From Erysipelotrichaceae bacterium (GTDB lineage: Bacteria; Bacillota_I; Bacilli_A; Erysipelotrichales; Erysipelotrichaceae): a DNA stretch of 11,206 nt. Of this stretch, positions 1-7,085 are shown piece by piece (the first letter of the stretch is position 1; the number at the start of each line of letters is the position of its first letter). The translations under genes were made by a program, and so were the position numbers. Below the pieces are notes generated by a model. The model was not told the origin of the DNA. It made no database searches and saw nothing but the letters and a program-made list of their open reading frames with translations. The stretch lies in the NCBI GenBank assembly GCA_003446295.1, contig DMBB01000346.1, positions 1-11,206 on the forward strand, written 5' to 3'.

Positions 1-772
1 TGTTTGCTTCCCACAGGGAATCGATCGTTCCTACATCCTTCCAATAGCCCTTGAATCTGTAAGCAACGAGCTTTTTCTTATCGTTCAGATAAGCCGGAAT
101 GATGTCTTTTCCGAAGTCGTGATTGGATTTCTCATTCTTCAGATCTTCCAGCAGATACTTTCTCAGTGTCTGATAGGAGAAGATGTAGATACCCATAGAT
201 GCAAGATTGCTCTTCGGTTTCTTCGGTTTTTCTTCGAATTCAACAATGACATCTTCTGCATCACAGTTCATAATTCCGAAACGGGAAGCCTCTTTCAGAG
301 GAACTTCAAGAACAGCGATCGTAGCATCTGCATTCTTTTCTTTGTGATAAGTAAGCATCTTATCATAGTTCATCTTGTAAATGTGGTCGCCGGAAAGAAT
401 CAGGACATACTCGGGATCAACAGAATCAAGGAAATCGATATTCTGTGTGATCGCATCAGCTGTTCCGAGATAGACCTGGAAATTCGCCTGATCACGTTCA
501 CGCGGTGTCAGAACAAATACACCGCCGTCGTTTGTGTCTAATCCCCAGTTATGATCTTTTGCAACGTATGAGTTCAACAATACTGATTCATATTGTGTCA
601 GTACTCCTACAGTGCTGATTGATGAATTAGCACAGTTGCTGAGCGGGAAATCAATAATACGGTACTTCCCGCCGAAATGTACCGCCGGTTTTGCCACTTT
701 CTTGGTCAGTTCAAAAAGACGTGTCCCTCTTCCTCCTGCAAGAATCATGGCCACCATACTGTTTGCTCGCAT
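1..772 (-). CDS. glgC: Glucose-1-phosphate adenylyltransferase GlgC (N-terminal part, cut by window edge)
   Basis: ADP-glucose pyrophosphorylase makes ADP-glucose from ATP and glucose-1-phosphate, the committed step of bacterial glycogen synthesis, in the cytoplasm. The visible 257 codons carry the family motifs in order: LAGGRGTRL (residues 11-19, nucleotide loop), [20 protein letters not shown] (28-47), [11 protein letters not shown] (126-136), FGIMN (165-169), FEEKPK (179-184, sugar-phosphate site), ASMGIYIF (191-198), HDFGKDIIP (218-226) and GYWKDVGTI (242-250). The protein is normally about 380 residues, so roughly the last 120, the C-terminal beta-helix, lie beyond the left edge. The ATG at 772 is chosen because AGGAGG (778-783) stands 5 bases before it. 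The sequence resembles Bacillus GlgC more than the GlgD paralogue because the catalytic motifs are intact. One oddity is VYLGTAD at 100-106, where the family usually has WYRGTAD or WYKGTA. It has its own promoter with a cre site. Confidence 0.96.
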   Translation of the reverse strand, partial: MRANSMVAMILAGGRGTRLFELTKKVAKPAVHFGGKYRIIDFPLSNCANSSISTVGVLTQYESVLLNSYVAKDHNWGLDTNDGGVFVLTPRERDQANFQVYLGTADAITQNIDFLDSVDPEYVLILSGDHIYKMNYDKMLTYHKEKNADATIAVLEVPLKEASRFGIMNCDAEDVIVEFEEKPKKPKSNLASMGIYIFSYQTLRKYLLEDLKNEKSNHDFGKDIIPAYLNDKKKLVAYRFKGYWKDVGTIDSLWEAN

Positions 773-792
773 AATTACCTCCTGCACAAACA

Positions 793-806
793 TGTTACCG
801 CTTTCA
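793..806 (-). promoter_or_regulatory. CcpA catabolite-responsive element (cre) at glgC start site
   Basis: The minus strand reads TGAAAGCGGTAACA, which matches the Bacillus cre consensus TGWNANCGNTNWCA at all 14 positions (as does the plus strand, since the consensus is palindromic). It lies directly downstream of the glgC -10 element and covers the expected transcription start (about 799-802). In known CcpA regulons, cre sites at this position usually mediate repression by blocking the polymerase. The match is seen; CcpA binding is inferred. Confidence 0.75.
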
Positions 807-817
807 TTATAATACCA
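806..817 (-). promoter_or_regulatory. glgC promoter, extended -10
   Basis: The minus strand reads TGGTATTATAAT (817 to 806). It can be read either as an extended -10, TG-G-TATTAT (809-817), or as a consensus -10 TATAAT (806-811). No convincing -35 hexamer stands 16-18 bases upstream (the nearest candidates are AGCCAT and GTTAGC), so an extended -10 promoter is the better reading. The predicted leader is about 28 bases. Confidence 0.65.
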
Positions 818-832
818 TGAACTGATTCATGG
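815..832. repeat. Perfect inverted repeat in glgC promoter, operator candidate
   Basis: CCATGAA-CTGA-TTCATGG: two perfect 7-base arms around a 4-base centre. It sits immediately upstream of, and touches, the extended -10 of glgC, where a repressor or activator dimer would bind. There is no T-run after it, so it does not look like a terminator. The regulator is unknown. Confidence 0.55.
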
Positions 833-874
833 CTAACAGTTTACGTTTCATTTGCCAAGAAATTGTCCGCACGC

Positions 875-909
875 ATAATAAAGAACCGGTTTATGATGTT
901 TCCGGTTCT
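875..909 (-). terminator. Terminator after folC
   Basis: An 8-base perfect stem (AGAACCGG, 902-909, with CCGGTTCT, 882-889) encloses a 12-base loop and is followed on the minus strand by a modest T-rich tail (TTTATTATG). It begins 13 bases after the folC stop. The tail is weaker than that of the pullulanase terminator, so some read-through into glgC is possible. Confidence 0.6.
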
Positions 910-922
910 CATCTCATAAGAT

Positions 923-2137
923 TTATTTGAATTCTGTCATCAGATATTCTCTGACAATACTGATAAAGTACAGCGAACCCGTGATGATCACTGTTCCGTC
1001 TTTGCCGGCATATTCCTTCGCTCGGGCTATTGCTTCTTTCCAGTCCGTGACAAGCTGCGCTCCGTCGACCAGATATGTCTGTGCACGGTCAGCACGGTAC
1101 ATATCAAATTCCGTCACGATCAGACGGTCGCATACGGCATCCAGCATCTCCGCCATCATCGTTCCCCGTTTATCGCGCAGGGCCGCAAATACACATACCA
1201 GAGGCCGCTTCATGGTTTTCAGCGATTTTGTCAAAGCCTCAACACCATGTGTATTGTGTGCACCGTCCAGGATCACTCTCGGATGCGTGCTGACCGTTTC
1301 AAAACGGCCCTTCCACATACTGTTTTTCAATGCCTTTCTGACTTCCGGTGCAGTGATATCAATGTCCAGCAGTGCCGCTGCAGTCAGAGCCAGAACAGCA
1401 TTTTCCCGCTGATAAAGCGCATCGGAAGATATCTCGAATGTTTCCCCTGACAGGATAATGCTGTTGTTTTCTCCCGGAAGGTAATCCAGCGGTCTGTACA
1501 GTCTGGCGTGATGATTTTCCGCTTCCTGCTCAATGACAGCCATCGCTTCATCAGGAATATTTCCTGCCAGGACCCGGGAATCATCCCGGATGATTCCTGC
1601 TTTCTGCCAGGCGATCTTTCCCAAAGTATCTCCCAAACGTTCCATATGATCGAACCCGACGGTCGTAATGACTGACAGTTCCGGCTGATCCAGCACATTC
1701 GTGCTGTCATATCTGCCGCCCAGTCCGCATTCGATCACGGCAATATCAACATGTTCATCCCTGAACCAGCTGAAGGCGATCAGAACATCGATCTCAAACA
1801 TGGAAAGGTTCTGCTCCGTGATCAGATCATAGTACCTGTTCAGGTACGACATGAACGTCTCGCCGGGGATCCATTTTCCGTCGATCCTGATCCTGTCCAG
1901 ATGAGAGATCAGGTGGGGCGATGTAAACATCCCGGTCTTTCTGCCCTGAGAGATCAGGATATCGCTCAGATAATTTACAAATGATCCCTTGCCGTTGGTA
2001 CCGGCAGCATGCACAGTCCCGAATGTATTCTGCGGACTGCCGGCTTCAGCAAGGATCTGCTTCATCTCTTCCGGATCATGGGAATGTCCGTGTCTGGACA
2101 TTACCCACTCCAGTGCCTGATCAACTTCCGTGAACAT
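923..2137 (-). CDS. folC: Bifunctional folylpolyglutamate synthase / dihydrofolate synthase FolC
   Basis: FolC is an ATP-dependent Mur-ligase-family enzyme. It adds glutamate to dihydropteroate or to folates in the cytoplasm, keeping folate cofactors in the cell. The 404-residue protein, slightly short of the usual 420-430, shows the P-loop HAAGTNGKGS (43-52), FTSPHL (71-76), ECGLGGRYDSTNV (136-148; family usually EVGLGGRxDATNV), GFDHMERLGDTL (161-172), WQKAGII (177-183, containing the lysine that is carbamylated in this family), GRFE (277-280), ILDGAHN (289-295) and GSLYFIS (387-393). The ATG lies inside the 3' end of ung (17-base overlap) and has no good Shine-Dalgarno sequence, which points to translational coupling with ung. 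It is the last gene before the 875-909 hairpin. Sequence alone does not show whether it retains both activities. Confidence 0.95.
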   Translation of the reverse strand: MFTEVDQALEWVMSRHGHSHDPEEMKQILAEAGSPQNTFGTVHAAGTNGKGSFVNYLSDILISQGRKTGMFTSPHLISHLDRIRIDGKWIPGETFMSYLNRYYDLITEQNLSMFEIDVLIAFSWFRDEHVDIAVIECGLGGRYDSTNVLDQPELSVITTVGFDHMERLGDTLGKIAWQKAGIIRDDSRVLAGNIPDEAMAVIEQEAENHHARLYRPLDYLPGENNSIILSGETFEISSDALYQRENAVLALTAAALLDIDITAPEVRKALKNSMWKGRFETVSTHPRVILDGAHNTHGVEALTKSLKTMKRPLVCVFAALRDKRGTMMAEMLDAVCDRLIVTEFDMYRADRAQTYLVDGAQLVTDWKEAIARAKEYAGKDGTVIITGSLYFISIVREYLMTEFK

Positions 2138-2804
2138 AAAGGTTCGGGATCTGCCAGTTCACTGCTTCCTTGCCGTGTCCGGTGAGGAAGGCGTTTGCTT
2201 TTGAGAAATGTCTGCAGCCGAAGAATCCGTTGTACGCAGAAAGCGGAGACGGATGGGCTGCTTCAAGGATCAGATGTTTTGTACGGTCGATCATCTGTGC
2301 CTTGGCGCGTGCGGGTCTTCCCCACAGCATGAACACAACAGGGTCATCTTTCGCATTGATCCGTTCGATCGCATGGTCTGTGAATGTTTCCCAGCCTTGC
2401 CGAGCATGAGACATCGGCCTTGAATCCGCTACGGTCAGGATCGTGTTGAGCAGGAATACTCCCTGTTCTGCCCATGGCATCAGATAACCGTTGTCGGGAA
2501 CAAAGCACCCGAGGTCCGTATGAAGTTCCTGGAATATATTCTGCAGGCTTGGCGGAATGCGCACGCCCGGATTGACAGAGAAACACATTCCGTGTGCCTG
2601 GCCTCTTTGATGATACGGATCCTGGCCAAGGATAACGACCTTGATGTCAGGCAGATCAGCTGTTTCAAAAGCCGAAAATACCTGGCCTTTCGGCGGATAT
2701 ACCGGACCTTTTTCATATGCTTCATGAACAAATGCGGCTAAAGGCTGAAAGTACGGCTGCCTGAATTCATTCTGAAGCCATGGATACCATTCGTTATGCT
2801 TCAT
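2121..2804 (-). CDS. ung: Uracil-DNA glycosylase, family 1
   Basis: Ung removes uracil from DNA that arises by cytosine deamination or dUTP incorporation, starting base-excision repair. The 227 residues match the usual family length. Visible are the water-activating loop GQDPYH (60-65, catalytic Asp62), the HGMCFSV segment (71-77), the uracil-contacting GVFLLNT (115-121, Asn120), and the minor-groove loop HPSPLSAYNGFFGCRHFSKAN, split as HPSPLSAYNGF (184-194, His184) and FGCRHFSKAN (195-204). The start is fixed by GAGGTGAT (2807-2814), which overlaps the stop codon of the upstream peptidase gene; the two genes are 8 bases apart. It also overlaps folC by 17 bases. These spacings make the three genes a tight operon. 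Sequence and family match are clear. Confidence 0.97.
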   Translation of the reverse strand: MKHNEWYPWLQNEFRQPYFQPLAAFVHEAYEKGPVYPPKGQVFSAFETADLPDIKVVILGQDPYHQRGQAHGMCFSVNPGVRIPPSLQNIFQELHTDLGCFVPDNGYLMPWAEQGVFLLNTILTVADSRPMSHARQGWETFTDHAIERINAKDDPVVFMLWGRPARAKAQMIDRTKHLILEAAHPSPLSAYNGFFGCRHFSKANAFLTGHGKEAVNWQIPNLYVHGS

Positions 2805-2812
2805 TGATCACC

Positions 2813-4699
2813 TCATGCATTAAACGGGTTCTTTTTCTTTGCCCGGATGATGAAGAATATCACCAGTACAGCAGCAATCGCGAAACCGCCGATCGCATAG
2901 AGACCGTATTTCAGATTGTTTTTGCTGTATTCACCATTGTTGATAATGTCATACGGCTCCAGGTCCATCGAATCGCCGCTGAGTTCCTCTCCGTTTTTCA
3001 GGATCTTTACCCATTCATTCAGATCAGATTCAACCACTTCAAAATCACGGTCACCATATGTCAGAAGCACACGGTTGTATTCTGCCGGATCAAAATCATC
3101 CCCCAGCGTATCCTCAGCACGGTACCTCAGAGAAAGGAACTGTGCAAGACCGCATCCGTAGTTCAGCAGTCTGCCTGGTGTATCTACGGCTTCATTGTAA
3201 AGATCCTGTGCGATCTCTCTGTTCAGGTACATTTTGTCCAGCTCATCTCCGACATCGGAAACGCTCCAGCCAAGCATATTGACGCCGATATCGATGACGC
3301 ACGGTGCCATGTATCCGATGACCGTCATGGCCTTGAGGTATGCGCACTGCTCAGGGGACATGCCGCTGTGATCAAGCTGGTATAATTCCGTATACATTGC
3401 CCAGCCTTCCGTATATCCGCCATGACTCAGCACACTGCGGACAGGGCTGGGATCTGTATTCAGGAACCAGGTGACCTGGTACTGATGTCCCGGGAAGCCT
3501 TCATGCGAAAGCGTCATGTAAAGATCATTCGTATCATTGATCGCACTCTCATTGACACGGATCACATTCACATCCGTTGCGTCAATGCAGGGTGTCAGAT
3601 AATAAGCCACGATATTGGGGTTTGTAATGGAAGGATCAAGATTGGAAACCGTGAATTCCGTATTGGCTCCTTCAGGATAATCATCCAGTTTCCCGGCAAG
3701 GTAATTCAGTGTTTCTTCTGCATCATCCAGCTTGAACTGTTCTCCGCTGTCCTCGTATCCGAGCGTTGCAAGACCGAAGATCTCATTCAGAACGATCTTT
3801 TCGCAGAGATTCATCAGTTCTTCCGGTGTTTTGGAAGAACTTGTTTCCTGGGCAAGGAATACACGGTAATAATCAGCACCGTCTTCAAATTCGCAGAGTC
3901 CGCCGGAAACAGAGCGTGATCCTCTCAGCTTTTCCAGTTCCTCAGCCACATGCTTGTATGCAGGAATGTAATGGTTCAGGATCAGATCTTCGTTGCGGCT
4001 GATATAGTCCTGTTTTTCCTGATCGCTCAGCCCTTCCATTGCATTGATATCCGTCGCAAAGTCGACCACAAGCGGATTCTTTTCCGTTTCTGAAGTGAAT
4101 TTGTCAATGGACTCCTTCAGCTGGTCCAGCGCGTTGTCAGTCAGGAAATGACCGCGGGAAGCCTGGCTGCGGGTTGCCTCAAGCGCCTGTTCCAGATAAT
4201 CCGGAGTTTCTTCGATCAGGGTCAGATAATCATCAATATCCTGTTTTGTATAGAAGAAGTACTCTGTGAAGTTTGTGATCAGGGCTTCCGTCACACCATC
4301 TACCGGGCTGAACAGCTCGGTATAATCTTCCGCATATTTTTCGGACTCAATGCTCAGTTCCAGGTCACGCTCAAGAATGATGTAATCGTGCTGCTGGGTC
4401 TTCGACAAGCTTTCATAATCAAATGCATGCAGCTCGTCCAGGTAATCCTGCAGATCCGTATTTTCTTCGAAATCAATATCGCCGAGCGTTGCCTCAGGAC
4501 GTGCAAGCCCCATTGACTCATAATCCCTCACGGTATAATGCATCGACAGATAATCTGATTCGACAGTCTCTGCGAATACATCCATCAGGAATTTATCAAA
4601 TTCCTTGTTTCCTTCCTCCTCGGCTTTTGCAGGAATGCCGGGGAACATCAGTATACATGCCGCTGCTGCAGCAGTTATTTTCTTTATCTCATGTTTCAT
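2813..4699 (-). CDS. Membrane-anchored DUF885-family metallopeptidase-like protein
   Basis: A 628-residue protein of the DUF885 family, which consists of putative zinc peptidases with poorly known substrates. An N-terminal signal peptide (about 1-26: basic residues, alanine-rich core, cleavage probably after AKA) and a single C-terminal transmembrane helix (about 597-618), followed by RAKKK, place the large domain outside the cell, anchored by its tail. The putative metal site is LSHEGFPGHQ (397-406; His399, Glu400, His405), with YTEGWAMYTE (429-438) supplying a likely further glutamate ligand. This is the HEG-PGH pattern typical of DUF885 and not the classic HExxH. AGGAGGT (4706-4712) stands 7 bases before the ATG. 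An extended -10 promoter lies upstream, and ung and folC follow closely. Peptidase activity is inferred from the family; the substrate is unknown. Confidence 0.87.
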   Translation of the reverse strand: MKHEIKKITAAAAACILMFPGIPAKAEEEGNKEFDKFLMDVFAETVESDYLSMHYTVRDYESMGLARPEATLGDIDFEENTDLQDYLDELHAFDYESLSKTQQHDYIILERDLELSIESEKYAEDYTELFSPVDGVTEALITNFTEYFFYTKQDIDDYLTLIEETPDYLEQALEATRSQASRGHFLTDNALDQLKESIDKFTSETEKNPLVVDFATDINAMEGLSDQEKQDYISRNEDLILNHYIPAYKHVAEELEKLRGSRSVSGGLCEFEDGADYYRVFLAQETSSSKTPEELMNLCEKIVLNEIFGLATLGYEDSGEQFKLDDAEETLNYLAGKLDDYPEGANTEFTVSNLDPSITNPNIVAYYLTPCIDATDVNVIRVNESAINDTNDLYMTLSHEGFPGHQYQVTWFLNTDPSPVRSVLSHGGYTEGWAMYTELYQLDHSGMSPEQCAYLKAMTVIGYMAPCVIDIGVNMLGWSVSDVGDELDKMYLNREIAQDLYNEAVDTPGRLLNYGCGLAQFLSLRYRAEDTLGDDFDPAEYNRVLLTYGDRDFEVVESDLNEWVKILKNGEELSGDSMDLEPYDIINNGEYSKNNLKYGLYAIGGFAIAAVLVIFFIIRAKKKNPFNA

Positions 4700-4731
4700 C
4701 TCTGTACCTCCTGTCGCAGATAATCACCTAC

Positions 4732-4740
4732 ATGATAGCA
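4732..4740 (-). promoter_or_regulatory. Promoter of the DUF885-ung-folC operon, extended -10
   Basis: The minus strand reads TGCTATCAT: the TGn extension followed by TATCAT. There is no good -35 hexamer at 17 bases (ACACTT). The element lies about 33 bases before the ATG. The glgB promoter has nearly the same element (TGCTATGAT). Confidence 0.55.
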
Positions 4741-4745
4741 AATCA

Positions 4746-4768
4746 CAGGCAAAAAAGTGTACTGCCTG
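4746..4768. repeat. Inverted repeat over the -35 region of the DUF885 promoter
   Basis: CAGGCA (4746-4751) and TGCCTG (4763-4768) form perfect 6-base arms with an 11-base centre that covers the -35 zone of the promoter at 4732-4740. It could be an operator or a chance palindrome; no T-tract follows, so it is not a terminator. A second small palindrome, TTCAGTGCTGAA, lies at 4778-4789. Confidence 0.3.
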
Positions 4769-4811
4769 CGCAATTAGTTCAGTGCTGAATCATTAAGAAA
4801 ACAGATCACAG

Positions 4812-4843
4812 AAAAAAGTGATTCCGGCCGTTCAGAATCACTT
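4812..4843 (-). terminator. Rho-independent terminator after the pullulanase gene
   Basis: A perfect 9-base stem (AAGTGATTC, 4835-4843, with GAATCACTT, 4816-4824) and a 10-base loop are followed on the minus strand by a run of six T (4812-4817) that overlaps the stem end. It begins 35 bases after the gene's stop and separates the glycogen genes from the DUF885 operon. Confidence 0.9.
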
Positions 4844-4877
4844 CCTGTACTTTTTTGTATGATCCGATCGTATCTGT

Positions 4878-7013
4878 TCAGATCAGAAGCGCTGCTACAA
4901 CACTGCAGGCTTCAATGTGGATCTCATTCTTTGTTTCAGCATGAGCGCCGCCGTTTTCATCAAAGATGATCCTGTAGGCTGCATCATTATAGTAATACGT
5001 ATACGACTGCATGCTCGGATTGATGAGGACCCTGATGCCCCTGCCGGAAGCACCCGGCTCGGCATAGTTGATATCATACTGCAGCACCCCGTTGTCGAGG
5101 ACATATGTTTTGACGAAGCGTTTGACATCATCTCCCGTAGCCAGTCTGAACGCAGGATAGAACTGTCTTGTTCGGATCGCTGCACGCGTATATTCCACAA
5201 CATCATAGTTGAACAGCATTCTTTCCCAGTTCATGCCGTTGACGGCGTCCCCGGCATTATAGGAGTTGGAGTTGTCCTGTTTGGTACCGCAGAATTCAAT
5301 GCCCGCATGCAGGAACGGTACGCCTTGTGCAAACATTGTGCATGCGATCATCATCTTCTGACGCTTCTTGCGGAGCTCACGCGGCTCCTCGCTGCAGCAT
5401 GCATGCATCTTGTCCCACAGTGTCGCGTTGTCATGCGTCTCTATGGCGTTGATGCTCTTGACAGGATGATCAAACCGCATAAAGTACGGAGCACCCATCG
5501 TGTTGCCGCTCAATACGCCGCATGCTTCATAGATCAGTCCGGAATTGCCTGTCAGATAGCCCTTTGCGCTCTTCTGATTGTCGCTGGTGCTTCCCTTCAG
5601 CACATCACGGAAGGTATCGTTGAAATGACCGATCCCGGGCATCTTGTCCTGGTTGAATATCTTTGCCTTCAGCTCATCATTCATCGCTGTAGGCATGTCC
5701 CAGCCCTCACCGTATACAAGGGCGTCCGGTTTGATCTTCAGTGTTTCCTGTCTGATCAGGTTCATTGTATGAATATCGATGATGCCCATCAGGTCAAAAC
5801 GGAATCCGTCGACACCATAGGTCTTCATCAGGAATCTGATCGCATGAAGGAACAGGTGCCGCGTCATAGGACGCAGAGAGTTCAGGTCATTGCCGCAGAA
5901 TGAACCGTTTGAAAGACCGCCGGACTGATTGTACCGGAAGTAATAATACGGAACGACTGCTTCCAGACAGTTCTCGTGTGTTTCATACATATGGTTGAAC
6001 ACAAGGTCAAGCGTGACCCTGATGTTGTTTTTGTGAAGTGTTGTGACCAGCTTGCGGAATTCCATCATTCTCGCGTACGGGTCGTTGGGGCTGGTGGAAT
6101 AGGAGCCTTCCAGCGTCATGAACTGCTGGGCGTCGTATCCCCAGTTATATCCCCATTCTGGATGGTATTCATCAACTGTCGCGAAATCAAGCACAGGCTG
6201 GAGCTGAACATGCGTGACGCCCAGGCTGACCAGATAATCCAGGCCTGTGGACTTTCCTTTCAGCTGCGTCCCTTTTTCAATGAACGCCGCATATGTGCCG
6301 CGTTTCTGGACATGACCGTCGTCCACGGGATTGCTCGTGAGGTCCCTGACATTGATCTCATAGATCACGGCGTCTGCCGGCGTCCTGACACGTGTCTTGA
6401 CTTCATAATCCTTGATGGATTCCACTGACGCAAGATTGATGACTGCACTTTCCCTGCCGTTGGCATTCGAACTGATGCCGTACGGATCCGTGCACTCAAC
6501 GATCTCGCCGTTGCGGTCGACCAGATAGACATAGGTAGCACGTTTGAGATCTCCGGACCATTTTGCCCGCCAGACACCCTGGCTGGTCCTTCGCATATTG
6601 AGAACATGTACCTTACGCTCATGATTGATGCGCACCATGACGTTTACCGCTGTCGGTGCCCACAAAGCAAACGTCGTATATGTCAGATGATACACAGCGC
6701 CAAGATTGCTGCCGTCATACGTAAACATCCGGTCAAATTCAGGCTTCTGAACGATATACCTGAACTTTACTTCAACCTGTTTTCCATGAGATTCTCTGAC
6801 ATAGTAACGAAAGCCCATCTCCAGATCGGAGGGGATCACAAGCTCATATACAACTTCATCACGTCGTTCTTCAACGTTGCGGATGATACAGTCCCAGGAG
6901 TTTCCCTTTTCATCGGAAAGATAAAAATCATCGGTCCTTCCTCCGAAAAAGTTTCTGGAAAGATATACTGTGATCTTCCCATAATCATCTACATAAGCAT
7001 TCATTACGGACAT
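4878..7013 (-). CDS. pulA: Type I pullulanase (glycogen/alpha-limit-dextrin debranching enzyme)
   Basis: A GH13 (subfamily 14 type) enzyme that hydrolyses alpha-1,6 branch points of glycogen, pullulan and limit dextrins. The 711 residues have no signal peptide, so it is probably a cytoplasmic debranching enzyme like Bacillus AmyX. In order: a pullulanase N-terminal beta domain (about 1-95), a CBM48-like module (about 100-200, with FALWAPTA at 115-122), and the catalytic barrel with region I DLVFNH (336-341), nucleophile Asp407 in VDGFRFDLMG, acid/base Glu436 in YGEGWDM and Asp528 in ETHDNATLWDK. The type I signature appears as YNWGYDA (289-295), where the last residue is usually proline. The ATG at 7013 has GGAGG (7019-7023) 5 bases upstream. 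It has its own sigma-A-type promoter and terminator and follows glgB by 72 bases, so it is functionally paired with it. Confidence 0.95.
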   Translation of the reverse strand: MSVMNAYVDDYGKITVYLSRNFFGGRTDDFYLSDEKGNSWDCIIRNVEERRDEVVYELVIPSDLEMGFRYYVRESHGKQVEVKFRYIVQKPEFDRMFTYDGSNLGAVYHLTYTTFALWAPTAVNVMVRINHERKVHVLNMRRTSQGVWRAKWSGDLKRATYVYLVDRNGEIVECTDPYGISSNANGRESAVINLASVESIKDYEVKTRVRTPADAVIYEINVRDLTSNPVDDGHVQKRGTYAAFIEKGTQLKGKSTGLDYLVSLGVTHVQLQPVLDFATVDEYHPEWGYNWGYDAQQFMTLEGSYSTSPNDPYARMMEFRKLVTTLHKNNIRVTLDLVFNHMYETHENCLEAVVPYYYFRYNQSGGLSNGSFCGNDLNSLRPMTRHLFLHAIRFLMKTYGVDGFRFDLMGIIDIHTMNLIRQETLKIKPDALVYGEGWDMPTAMNDELKAKIFNQDKMPGIGHFNDTFRDVLKGSTSDNQKSAKGYLTGNSGLIYEACGVLSGNTMGAPYFMRFDHPVKSINAIETHDNATLWDKMHACCSEEPRELRKKRQKMMIACTMFAQGVPFLHAGIEFCGTKQDNSNSYNAGDAVNGMNWERMLFNYDVVEYTRAAIRTRQFYPAFRLATGDDVKRFVKTYVLDNGVLQYDINYAEPGASGRGIRVLINPSMQSYTYYYNDAAYRIIFDENGGAHAETKNEIHIEACSVVAALLI

Positions 7014-7025
7014 AACTTCCTCCAG

Positions 7026-7039
7026 AATGTTAAAACATT
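7026..7039. repeat. Inverted repeat at pulA start site, operator candidate
   Basis: AATGTT-AA-AACATT: perfect 6-base arms around a 2-base centre. It covers the predicted transcription start (about 7036) of the pulA promoter and ends 2 bases before the Shine-Dalgarno sequence. It could be a repressor site; it is also AT-rich and could occur by chance. Confidence 0.4.
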
Positions 7040-7042
7040 GTA

Positions 7043-7071
7043 AGTATAGTATCTGTGAACCAAATACGCAA
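7043..7071 (-). promoter_or_regulatory. pulA promoter, sigma-A type
   Basis: On the minus strand, TTGCGT (-35, 7066-7071), a 17-base spacer and TATACT (-10, 7043-7048), giving a leader of about 22 bases before the ATG. This is the only promoter in the window with a recognisable -35 at the ideal spacing. No terminator is visible between glgB and this promoter, so transcripts from glgB may also run through. Confidence 0.7.
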
Positions 7072-7085
7072 ACTGAATCAGGTAC

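Noticed and set aside
119..541. Plus-strand 140-codon open frame opposite glgC
   Set aside because: GlgC on the minus strand has every family motif without interruption; this frame is its shadow.
2780..3919. Plus-strand open frames (201 and 165 codons) opposite the DUF885 gene
   Set aside because: Antisense to a gene with signal peptide, metal motif and anchor in the right order; the frames have no coherent features of their own.
4778..4789. Small palindrome TTCAGTGCTGAA upstream of the DUF885 promoter
   Set aside because: Only five-base arms, about 40 bases upstream of the -10, no repeat of it seen at other promoters; too weak to call.
4917..5903. 328-codon open frame on the plus strand opposite pulA
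   Set aside because: It lies wholly antisense to an unmistakable pullulanase with intact catalytic motifs. Its translation is rich in His, Cys and Ile with no recognisable domain, and I saw no ribosome binding site to support it. It is a shadow frame.
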